Assembly (NCBI GenBank): GCA_018806985.1
Contig: JADANN010000202.1
Location: forward strand, 1,302,001-1,366,000
DNA length: 64,000 nucleotides
Direction of reading: 5' to 3'
From: Angiostrongylus vasorum
Taxonomy: Eukaryota > Nematoda > Chromadorea > Rhabditida > Metastrongylidae
The notes under the pieces were generated by a model. That model was not told the DNA's origin. It saw nothing but the letters and a program-made list of their open reading frames with translations, and did no database searches. Shown here in pieces: positions 33,614-43,209 of this stretch (position 1 is the first letter of the stretch; each line of letters opens with the position of its first letter). The position numbers were made by a program, and so were the translations under genes.

Positions 33614-33982
33614 TTAGGTAATAATATGTTGGTGGCTGAGTAAAATTTTGCTCTGGAGTGCCGAGACAACTGCAACACGGTGCTCCTCGCTCGTCACGAA
33701 AGCCAGTCGATCATCTTGGATTGGAGAAGTGGTTGTCAACTCACAACTAGGTTTCATCCAGGGAGGTCGCAGTTTCTTCAATTGGTTTTTTTCGTATTTA
33801 GGCCTTCGGCTGAATATATTGACATGTTTCATTCCTTGAGTTTCGACTAAAAAATGAATCTTCTGCTGCTCAAGATCGACGGACACCAACATCTTCGCCG
33901 GTGTAGGAGCGGTTTTTACATTGCATGTTTGACGTGAAAGGTAAACGTCAACCGTTCGGTGTTCAACAATCTTTGACGGATT
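33614..33982 (-). CDS. uncharacterised open frame upstream of PTR
   Basis: An open frame of about 122 codons on the minus strand: KIVEHRTVDVYLSRQTCNVK, then MLVSVDLEQQKIHFLVETQG, MKHVNIFSRRPKYEKN and a tail DRLAFVTSEEHRVAVVSALQ. No ATG at its start and no clear acceptor. It lies 1.35 kb upstream of the PTR start on the same strand. Could be an exon of a neighbouring gene. Confidence 0.3.
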   Translation of the reverse strand, partial: NPSKIVEHRTVDVYLSRQTCNVKTAPTPAKMLVSVDLEQQKIHFLVETQGMKHVNIFSRRPKYEKNQLKKLRPPWMKPSCELTTTSPIQDDRLAFVTSEEHRVAVVSALQSKILLSHQHIIT

Positions 33983-34034
33983 CACTCGACTTCATGAAGC
34001 ATCATCAGAGCTGATTGAATGCTTGCCTAACCTA

Positions 34035-34225
34035 TACAATTACTTATCGCCACTTACCGATGTATCGAGTCAGTGCTGGGATCCTCCCATGCATTTCTGT
34101 TATCAATCTGCCAACCAAGTAGCAATAGATAGATGCTGCGCCTGGAGTGTGGGATCGAACCAAAGAATAAGCGTGCATTGCAAGGCACTCCTAGCAAATA
34201 AGCCACACAGGCTCCTGGCTCACGT
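34035..34225 (-). mobile_element. SINE family S2, decayed
   Basis: CGATGTATCGAGTCAGTGCTG, GGGATCGAACC and the reversed head (AAATAAGCCACACAGGCTCC) are recognisable. Confidence 0.5.
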
Positions 34226-35084
34226 GTCACATAAACATGAAAATTGTATAGTCAAAGTTGACTTGTTAAAGGCTTTCAATTCATTATAATGTTCCAAAAA
34301 GGTGCTTCACATTTCGAAAAGCGCTACTCTTACATTACGTAGTCAGTTTAGTGTTTCAACCTTACGTAATCAACACCAAAATCGTCATCAATCGCAACGT
34401 TTAAGAGAAGTATTAATGGTTAATTTTTCCAGCAGAGATGGCAATATTTTCTGGAATCCCTTTGCAGAAGACCAGAAGAAGAGTGAATTATTGGGAATCT
34501 TTTAGATGTAGACGTTTGAGCGGTGTTCCCCTAGATTTTGACAGGACTCAGTCTGAGCAACTCGAACCTTTAACGCTAGTCTCTCCAATGACCACGTTAA
34601 TTTTTTGGAATTTTTCCACCAACACTCAGCTGGAAATGAGATTTATCAATTCAAAGAAAACGCAAACTGCAGCTGTAGACGGCTATCTATTTAATCTTAG
34701 ACTCTTGACTATTCGTTGTCTTTTCAGCTGTATTTATAATCAAAAGGGAACCCTATCGTGTAATTTCAAGCATCAAATAACTCTGGTAACTTCTCACCCT
34801 TATTACGTTGTGGCAAAACTTCAGATTTTTCTTAGATATACACAGATTCTCTTCTAAAATGACTGTCTGTCTTGAATAGTCTAGCCCTAATTCTGGAACT
34901 CGGATCAGTTAGTAATTTTTCCTACTTAATTTTACTTTATACGATCCGTCTTCATGTCTACTGTGCTGATCCCAGTACTTTTCAAATTCCATTCACTTTC
35001 CTCGCATCCATCATCCACAAAGACCTTCCAACTTTTACGTGTGGATTCGGCTACTTCTTGAAGATGTTCACCTTGAATATCGTA

Positions 35085-35310
35085 GAATGCCGGTCAAGTT
35101 GATTCTCCGTAAGATCCTGGAATAGCCGAGGTGGGGCGTTCCCATTTGGATTCCAGAGAGTAAACTTTTCCCAGAGAAGTCAGGTACCAATTTCCCGACC
35201 CAAAAATGACGCGAGTCTTTGTGGGTCTGCCGCGGAATCGTGCCAGCACAGTGCTCTTGATGATGGATGTCATCACCACCGTGCTATCCACTGCTTCAAC
35301 CCCACCCACT
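35085..35310 (-). mobile_element. SINE family S2, decayed
   Basis: Body AGGTACCAATTTCCCGACCC and a box-B-like CGGAATCGTGCCAGC in reverse orientation. Confidence 0.4.
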
Positions 35311-35699
35311 TAATAAATGCTGTCAACAACTGGCTGCCTAAAACAATTCGCTTGTCCACTTCATTAATGGATCGGGGTCGTCAACGCAGTGGTCTTCTAC
35401 GAGCTTTCAAGCTCAAAGCTCTGCTCAAATACGGCATATTCCTATATTCTACGAGGTATGAAGATTTCTTCAATACATCGCTAGTGATTTTTAATTTCTG
35501 CTTTTCTGCGTTCAGTCCATAAGAAACTGTAATGAACATAAATAGCAAAATATGCATGAAGACTTAGACATTAACACGAAATTTTGAAAGAACTGAAGTG
35601 AGACACGAGCGTGATGGAGAAACATAAACAATGGTTGTTCATTATGAAATTCGTGCTCCTGCTCGAGTCACTCTGTGATAAAGAATAAAGTATAAATAG

Positions 35700-35935
35700 T
35701 TTGGGGCTGATCAATCCCTGAGAATATAACATACATGCAAGTTCATTAAGCATCAAAAGTGACCGAATACGTAGATGTGCTGTACAATGACTTTCGGGAA
35801 CATACCGTTAAATTAACTCGGTGTCTACACCCACCCATGAAGGTTTTGGTACCAATTTGCCGACCTCGGACGTATGAAGGGCTCGGGTACGACCACGTGT
35901 ATCTTGCGAAACACCTCTAATCAGCACGTTATACA
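35700..35935 (-). mobile_element. SINE family S2, decayed
   Basis: Body GATCAATCCCTGAGAATATA and TTTGGTACCAATTTGCCGAC, then a decayed head. An AAT-rich microsatellite follows at 35950-36010. Confidence 0.5.
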
Positions 35936-36308
35936 TGGTACGCAGAACAATATCACTAATAATGATAGCAGTAATAGTAATAATAGTACTAATAATAATA
36001 ACGAGGGTAATGAAAACGACTCATTTCTGAAGTTGTAAAAGCTAGTCCGTCGAGGGCAACTCAGCTCTCTTCAAACTGGCTAGATGTGTTTCGGTGGGGA
36101 GTGAACGCATTTGAAATTAGTGTTGATTGCAAAGTGCACATGATCAGAATGTTGATTCGTTGAGTCAGAGGTCTTTGCGATAACACTGTAGCCGAACAAA
36201 AAATGAATAACAACGCATTTAAACAGGAAAAAACAACACTTCCAGTACTTCAAACTCTCAGATATCATCAGCTTTCGTTAGTGAGCGTGTTATAAAATTA
36301 TTACGGAG

Positions 36309-36452
36309 TGAAGGTTCAGCATTGCAATGCAGTTTGGGATCTTGTGGAGTATTGAGAAAAGAGGAGAAATAGCTCTTCACTTTGTGAGATTGTTCTTGTT
36401 TCGCTTTCTTTTTCGGGTGTTCTGTAGAATTCTTTTGTGTTGAGAAAGCCAT
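36309..36452 (-). CDS. possible first exon, lysine-rich
   Basis: ATG follows a TATAAAATG-like stretch. The frame reads MAFSTQKNSTEHPKKKAKQE and QSHKVKSYFSSFLNTPQDPK. A donor-like CTCC|GTAATA would end it at 36309; without it the frame runs to a stop at 36258. No family recognised. Confidence 0.28.
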
Positions 36453-36469
36453 TTACTACCGCATTTTAT

Positions 36470-37250
36470 AGCACTTCCTTCCCACAGTTCCGTCCACTTG
36501 AACATTCTTTCACAGAAGAGCAAAGAGAGTGGGCACTGCGGAGAACTCATTAATAGGTCAGAATCCTCTGAGAAGCGTGATATAGGTTTGTGGCAGTATG
36601 AAAGCTTTTTTTTTGGAGAACCGCGTTATACACGCTAAAGTACATAATCAACAATAAAAGTAACGGATAATATAGGTATATGGAGAATGTGATGAAAAGC
36701 TCTCAATGTTAGATGACCTCACAGAAGACAATCAAATTATTCCTCCGAGGTTTGTTAAATGACCCTGTGTGCACAGGATTAGAAACGAGTAACTCATTAG
36801 CCGTCCTACCCAAAGACGAAACCAGCCATTACCTTTTTTAGCATCACGCTGGAAAATATGAAACGTGTTTTATGGAGGGCCGGTAGTGGTAGTGGTTCTG
36901 TACATAACGAGCACCTTGCTGGTTCGACCTCGCTCACCAAACCTCTGACGCCTTCGGCCTCCTGAAATTGTTAGCAGAATTGTCCGGGTCCAACTCATTT
37001 TCCCAAGCTCACGCTCGAACGCTCTATCTCAGATATGCCAAAACTCGAGAGAGAGTCGACTCGACCAACGGTCAACAAGAATCATAAGGAAGACAATTAA
37101 CAAGGAGCACCCGAGCCCACATGTTAAAAGACCTTCGGTGATGGAATGAACGGAATGCGAGATATGCTGGGAATTCGCGTAGTAAACGTGAAGATATGTC
37201 GAGCAAAACGAAAAGCATCACTGATGCAAGCATTTTTTGAATGATAAGTT
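36470..37250. other. no recognisable feature
   Basis: AT-rich, no protein-like frames, no repeat matched elsewhere in the window. Confidence 0.45.
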
Positions 37251-37634
37251 GATATGAGGCTGATAAAAAGACACCATTACGAAATTAAAGTTTCGCCGCC
37301 TACGCCTTCTTCAGAGCTGAATTTATCCTTGTCGATTGTCCACAGTTGTTTCTTCATTTCGACTCAACCTCACTCAGCCGTGCTCTTTTTGTGCAGGACA
37401 GCTGTTGGTATTGATTGCGCACTGATAACCGTTTGTTTTTCAAAGGGCAGTCCATCCTGCAACAATGGGCATCATTACCAGCTTACTCAGAGCATAACAG
37501 TATCTCAAAAATCGAGAGTCCTTTAACCTCGACAAGAGTAGTCACCGTGTAATACTCAAGTCGGACTTTTCGGCTAACCTCGGCTTGATGAGTAACTCGT
37601 TATTTCCTTGGTTCTCAGACACGAGATCGTTATT

Positions 37635-37895
37635 ATTTACAGTTTATTAATACAGCTGACGTTCCGGCGGATTTCTCCTACTTCAGACCTTGGAAGAGTT
37701 GACTTGGCTGCAATTTACCTAGCCAAACACGTCCATAACCAAGCACAGAAATACTAAACTAAGATTTCATTGCATTGAAAACAAAACTGCTTCTTCGCAC
37801 ACTCGCCGACCTCTATGAATCTTCCACTGAGTGTCTCACGTGGAGACCATCTCTGCAGAGCTCACATGTATATGTAATGACACATCCTTACACTA
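37635..37895 (-). mobile_element. Penelope-like tail fragment
   Basis: It is the minus-oriented tail with a core at about 37659-37697 (CTGAAGT... GGAACGTCAGC) and the conserved stretch ending in the CACGTGGAGACCATCTCTGC region. Confidence 0.5.
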
Positions 37896-38039
37896 AAATA
37901 TCAATCTCAGATGTTGTGTGAGATCTTACATGATAATGATACATTCCTCACTACGGCTTGTTTCTGGATACTTGATCTGATTTTAGGATTGATAATTAAG
38001 TGTCTCGGTTTTTCCGTTGAGGCTTATGAAGTTTTTTTA

Positions 38040-38200
38040 TGAAGTATGAAGAACTAGCTGAGAGACAGACGAAAACGAAGGACCCGCATGGTGTGGTGGT
38101 GAACGCGTTACTCCCCGGAAAGGAAAATGGCGCGTTCGTTCCCCCACCATAGGCACCTGCGGTCCAGAGTTTTGCAAATATCTCAGCTTCGTTGAAGCTT
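38040..38200 (+). mobile_element. SINE family S1 copy
   Basis: CTGAGAGACAGACGAAAACG, GCATGGTGTGGTGGTGAACG, CGCGTTCGTTCCCCCACC and TTTTGCAAATATCTCAGC occur in order. Confidence 0.6.
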
Positions 38201-38334
38201 ATGAAGTTGTTTGATTGACTATGCTGTGGTTAACATGACCTTCCCAGGCTTTGAAGCAGGTGAAATCCACTGAAATGTCAGCTTATGCCGAATCATGAAA
38301 ATAGCGAATTAATCAACAAGTATTCTTCCATTGC

Positions 38335-38600
38335 TACATTGATACGAGATTGGTTTGAAAAAAAAAAACTTTATTCCGCTAGCGTTTCGGCGCCTTCGCC
38401 TTCTTTAGAGCCGGATTACCTTCATTCCGGCTCTGTTCACTAGATTCGAAACGGTGCGATCACGAAGACTCACATTGGAAGAAGGAGCTGTTGTGGGCAA
38501 CCGACTAACAACTATCCAGCTCTGAAGAAGGAAAAGGAGCCTAAACGTTAGGTGAGGGAGTTTTTATCAACGTCGTATCAGCTCATTAATGAAAAAAAAT
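38335..38600. repeat. opposed pair of hammerhead-like arms
   Basis: A minus-oriented core (38383-38417, CTAAAGA, GGCGAAGGCGCC, GAAACG) with its tail at 38335-38380 faces a plus-oriented core (38518-38552, CTGAAGAAGGAAAAGGAGCC then TAAACGTT) with tail ATCAACGTCGTATCAGCTCA to about 38586. About 100 bases lie between. It has the same layout as the 7.56-kb palindrome. Confidence 0.45.
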
Positions 38601-38889
38601 GCATGTTGATTAGTTGTACCGAGGTTAAAGGAAAGTCGGTTTTTGAAATATTTTCTGTATACTGTGTTCATGACATAATATCATGCAAACTCATCGATGC
38701 AGATTGTTTTATTCTTCGCATGTTTAGTCAGAACCGGCTGTCAGTGGGGATTAAGGCAAAGATTCAACCTGCATTACTCATGGGCAAAGAGGCTGCTTAA
38801 CACTTTAGCCTTAAGTGACAGTCAATATCTCATTAAATTAGCAGCCAATACTATCATTGAACTAGTGAGAGAAAAACGTTATTTACACT

Positions 38890-39099
38890 ACTTCAACGAA
38901 GCTGAGATATTTGCAAAACTCTGGACCGCAGGTGCCTATGGTGGGTAACGAAGGACCTGCATGGTGTGGTGGGGGAACGAACGCGCTATTGTCCTTTCCG
39001 GGGAGTAACGCGTTCACCACCAGACCATGCAGGTCCTTCGTTACCCACCATAGGCACCTGCGGTCCAGAGTTTTGCAAATATCTCAGCTTCGTTGAAGT
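38890..39099. repeat. near-perfect 83-bp inverted repeat (fold-back SINE pair)
   Basis: Arms 38890-38972 and 39017-39099 are reverse complements with a single mismatch (GTGTGG against GTCTGG), around a 44-base loop. Each arm is the 3' body of SINE family S1 (TTTGCAAATATCTCAGC...), and the loop holds its tRNA-like box-B region. So it looks like two head-to-head SINE copies formed very recently or kept identical by gene conversion. Confidence 0.8.
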
Positions 39100-39334
39100 T
39101 ACATTTCGCAATATACCCTGCCATCAAAAATAGTAGGCAGTAAGCAAAAAGGTTAAAATTGTTATTTACACATTTCTACGTGAAGAGGCTCGAGCTTTTC
39201 GCGATCGACTCTACCCAAAGCACCTGTATTTGGATAAGTAGTCGATCGATTACAAGTAGTTTTGCAAAAATTCTCTGTGCCGAGGAAAACTGTCAGGAAT
39301 AAGATGACATATTTTGAGGTCATATCTGCCATTA

Positions 39335-39575
39335 ACCAATACCAGGATCCTCCAGCATCCTGGTATCAAAGCCGCATGGTGGCAAATCTTCCTCTAATCC
39401 ACAAGGGCTGTGAATGCCTGTGTTGGTGAAGACCTGGGGCAGACTTTGGCCAGGCCGACCTCGCGATTCCTGGGAACCACAATGTCTTAACCAGCAATTC
39501 TCCAAAAAAAATGGGGAATATGCTGGAGCCCGCACAACCAGTGAGGACGGGCCATTCAAGTATCAAGTGTCAAAC
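39335..39575 (+). repeat. dispersed repeat family A, 5'-truncated
   Basis: It begins at AACCAATACCAGGATCC and continues to GAGGACGGGCCATTCAAGTA. Confidence 0.6.
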
Positions 39576-39704
39576 ATCTGCCACTATAATCACCACTTGT
39601 GATTATATTAAATGCATGATGTCCGTTGTTTGTTAAGACTCTAGTTATACACTACTTGAAAGCAGTATCACTGCTACATCAAGTTCTCTGTTATAGCATA
39701 CAAG

Positions 39705-39850
39705 TCAGGAGTTCTGCAGCGCAGTGCCTAGCAGGTGCACTGCCATACACGCGTGGTCATTGACTCGATCCTCTGTCGCGGGTAAAACCAACTAATTCTT
39801 CACTCAGGGATCCACAGTCTGACAGTCGTTTTAAAAGATAGTAATATGGA
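39705..39850 (+). mobile_element. SINE family S2 copy, decayed
   Basis: Head GCAGCGCAGTGCCTAGCAGG and box-B-like TTGACTCGATCCTC in plus orientation. Confidence 0.45.
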
Positions 39851-39964
39851 CTTGATTCCTTGTTTCCTAGTTGGAGTCCATCGATTCACTGTTTAGCTAA
39901 ATATGTGTATTAAACTACCTCTACTAAGCTGAATAGAATCAGGTGCATGGACATCCTCTGGGGT

Positions 39965-40180
39965 CTAATCAACGCCGAACATTTCACTTTTCATTTCACC
40001 ATCTTGCCACACAGGGCGAGCTTTTATGAACTTCTTAAAGTTGATGAGGTGAATCCGTGTCCTCATCCCTTGCCTCTCATTCTTCCAAGTCATTTTCATC
40101 TTGTCCAAACAACCTAGTTGATCACCGAAATACTTTTTGTTATCTGGCGTCGCAGCGATATGATGCAGAGCACTTGATAG
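39965..40180 (-). CDS. possible terminal exon, unidentified
   Basis: The minus strand is open from about 40180 to a TAG at 39965: GLSSALHHIAATPDNKKYFG, then DQLGCLDKMKMTWKNERQGM, RTRIHLINFKKFIKARPVW and SEMFGVD-stop. The composition is convincingly protein-like. The acceptor (CTGATAG) is weak. It lies downstream of the PAX-like exons on the same strand, but no link is shown. Confidence 0.38.
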   Translation of the reverse strand, partial: LSSALHHIAATPDNKKYFGDQLGCLDKMKMTWKNERQGMRTRIHLINFKKFIKARPVWQDGEMKSEMFGVD

Positions 40181-40989
40181 ACCCACACCGCCCAGCTATC
40201 AGTCAGTTTCTCATCACTCAAAAATAGCAGTCATTGTCCCCCTGATTCTTATTTGTAATATAAATAATGTATAAATAACGCACAGATGATGTCTAAAAAG
40301 CATCCTCGGGTCAAATTTATTTCATCTCTAGGAGTTCACAAGGTAACCTAGAAGTTACAAACATCTAACATTTCGGCAGATGGGTGCTTTCAGGTCTGCT
40401 GTTTACAAGTGGTGTGGGAGCTAGCACAACTGCCATCTTGTATATTACTGATTGGATAAGATTCTGGAGCCAACCGTGACCACAGCGTAAACAGCCGTGT
40501 CGTATCGTAAATAGTCTCAAAACATAAGGACATAGAGACTAAGGCTTTTTACCTCTTAGACTTCTTTTTCATTTTGAATGCACCCAAAGAGATCAGTCAC
40601 CTGCTGTATACAACAACAGTGTATTCGTCTCTCAGAAAAAAGGGATTCAGAGTAAATCTTTTTTTTTATTGAGTGGGTTTTTTCCCTTAATGAAAGATTT
40701 AGGAAAAGTTCATTTCATGTAATAGCTTTTGTTAACATTTTAAAAACACTCTTGATACTGTATAATGAGCGCATTGATAAGCGTAATATCTCGTATCTGG
40801 AGTTTTTTCCTTGTGTGAAATACCGGTCAACAACGACATTTTATTCTCAGAGGTGTTTGAAATCTTTAGGAAGAGATTTCCACATGAGCGCTAGGGTATG
40901 AAGAAAACTCGGTACTACAGGTCGGTTTAGAAGCCGCGATTACTTCCAGAGATGATTACTGACAGTACCATTGGAGCAAAAAAAATGGA

Positions 40990-41195
40990 TGAGAGAATGG
41001 TAAAGCAAGGCCCTTGGCTGATTCGTTGGATAACACGCGGGTCCTCGGTAAGATAATCACGGGTTCGAAGCCCAACTGAGGTATGAGTTTTGCTCATATC
41101 TCAGCATCCTTGTGGTTGTCTTTCACATAGTACTGTGTCATGAATAAAAGAATAGGCAGTACATGAAAGTTGAACAGTTTCTCACATTTCCAACT
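40990..41195 (+). mobile_element. tRNA-derived SINE, family S1
   Basis: The head has a box-A-like TGGCTGATTCGTTGGATAAC and a box B GGGTTCGAAGCCC. It is followed by the shared body (TTTTGCTCATATCTCAGCATC...TTGTGGTTGT) and the tail AGGCAGTACATGAAAGTT. It is a Pol III-type short element. Confidence 0.7.
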
Positions 41196-41199
41196 CTTT

Positions 41200-42335
41200 C
41201 TTGTAAAGTCGTGCATGGGCGGTTTGCCTAAGACAGGGTAATAAAAAGGTCATGGCAAAGTCTACGTGTACCTGAAACCAGTTGAGTTTTGCTTTGCGAA
41301 GAGGATCAATACAGAATGGGCAAGTATTCGCGTATTTAAAGATTACATGTACATATGGTTTTCGAGTTTGTTCTTGGGTTTCGGATAAGACGTGTATGTT
41401 CTTTAAGTTAATCTATAAATCACATGCTACCTCTCGTTTCACTGTGACTCCGGACTGGGTTCCTTAGCGTTATTTGAAATTGTGTTTAACTTCACGACAT
41501 CTGTTGGCTACTGAAGAGCTTTATTGAAGTGTACTCCCAAATTAAACAAACATAGGGTGCTCTGTAAGAAGAAAAACTGGAGAAAATGATGAGGATGAAA
41601 AGCATAGTGCTTTTGTTAGTCGCATTACAAACCTTATGACAGAGGTATAAATCGTAAATCACACATAACACCTTACCCTGGATAAAAAATCAACCAGACT
41701 AAAATAATAAAAATAAAACAGCTGTCGCAATTCGTTAATGAAAGGCACTTCATCACATTTACGCAGTTTAGTACATCTGAATCTAGGATGGTTTCAGAGT
41801 GGGTGAGTTCAGTTTTGACCCTTCAGTGATTTCGAGAAATACACCACGGAGCCGGCATCAGTTCGCAGAATACTAAAACATATCCTGCATGAAGTAGGAA
41901 ACCACTGGACGGTGACAGTTACTTTGATTCAATGTATTTTATGTTTTCAGAAAACAACCGAACACACAGAGCATCAAATAAAATGTATTTTTTTCTTCAG
42001 CTTTGACGCATAAATTAAAACTCGAAAGCGCTTCCAACAATTCCTGATCGATGGTTGATTTAACAAAAATTGTTGATAAAAACTACCTCACGTTCAAAAT
42101 CATTCACTCTGGTAACGAAATTCGCCAAAGGAATGTCTCGGAGCCACAAATTTGTTTCGAGTGGTGTTATGGTAAATGGTTTCACAGGGATTGGTAAACG
42201 GATATGGATCTAGAGAATACGAGTAATCAGTTGTGATCAATATTGCCGACATCAAGCCGTGTATGGGAAACGTCTGAAGAGGCGTAAATGAGATCCACAG
42301 ATCGAAGTGAAATGAACTGAATAGGAGATTGCATT
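41200..42335. other. no recognisable feature
   Basis: AT-rich sequence between a SINE and the PAX-like exons. Only short, low-quality frames. Confidence 0.4.
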
Positions 42336-42339
42336 TACA

Positions 42340-42422
42340 CTACGATATCGTCTTTGGACGAAGGAGCCCCGTTCGATGGGCATTAAGATGAAGTTCATCG
42401 CACCGTCTGCAAGCCGATGTCG
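42340..42422 (-). CDS. possible next or last exon of the PAX-like gene
   Basis: The acceptor GTGAAAAACAG gives a frame that continues the previous exon and stays open for 26 codons (ATSACRRCDELHLNAHRTGL...) to a TAG. It is basic and has no recognisable domain. It is supported only by phase and acceptor. Confidence 0.22.
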
Positions 42423-43057
42423 CTGTTTTTCACAGTTATGCATAAGCTGTATCAGACATTTTTACTCGTTAGTAGTCGTCACTCTCACAAAGAAAATAGA
42501 AACCAAAAAAAATTGCCGAATTTGCTTTACGTCTCAGCTTTTCACAAAACAGCTCTCTAGAAATGTTAGTAAAGGTTATAGTCGGCCCATTCTTTTAAAG
42601 ATTGGGAGTCCGAGAGCACAAAACTTGAAGAGAGGTACATCCATAATCTTCTGGAGCGAAGCACCAACGAATTCTCCATAGACAACTACGATGTCAACCT
42701 ATTCTTAGAAGACAGTGCTCTACTGCAACAAAAATAACAAAAAAGACTTTACATAATCTGGTCTCAGTCTTAGTAATGTGAAAGTCAGATATCGGGATGT
42801 TTCTCCGCCAATGTTAACCAACACTGCAACAAGGCTCTGCGGATGGTATATTTATGAGTGCAAACCACCGGAACGTTGTTTCTCTACAACAAGGGAGAAA
42901 CATCGTATCAGCAGCTATAAAGGAATCTCTGTCCTCCATGCCTTTTTCGTAGAGTCACCTCAAACAGAACGTCGAACAGAAGATGGTTATGCTAAGAAGT
43001 AGGCTTTTTAAATGTTTTCGATACAGTGCATCATATACAAGCCATTCTTAAACTTAC

Positions 43058-43209
43058 CAAGGCAACCCACAATGCACACTAATACGCCGTTAGTCACGAA
43101 AGTCACTCTAGCGATTTTGTAGATCAATAGGTGTGCAGAATAATTTTTGACGGACCACGTCTGGCAAACATCTGTGTTCGATAGGCTGTTTATTAGATGA
43201 AAGTAAATT
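43058..43209 (-). CDS. PAX-like exon: RED-like subdomain
   Basis: The acceptor TTGCCGCACAG and strong donor CTTG|GTAAGT bound 50 codons in the phase required. NSLSNTDVCQTWSVKNYSAH followed by LLIYKIARV matches the spacing of VC....VPSVSSIN..LR in RED subdomains. The tail (TFVTNGVLVCIVGCLG) is hydrophobic and odd; an earlier donor right after KIAR (GTGACT) would remove it. Another reading from the same acceptor (NLLSSNKQPIEHRC...) stops after 33 codons and is out of phase. Confidence 0.55.

Noticed and set aside
40990..41075. tRNA-like sequence with box A and box B
   Set aside because: It cannot fold as a proper cloverleaf by eye and is followed by the shared SINE body, so it is a SINE head and not a tRNA gene.
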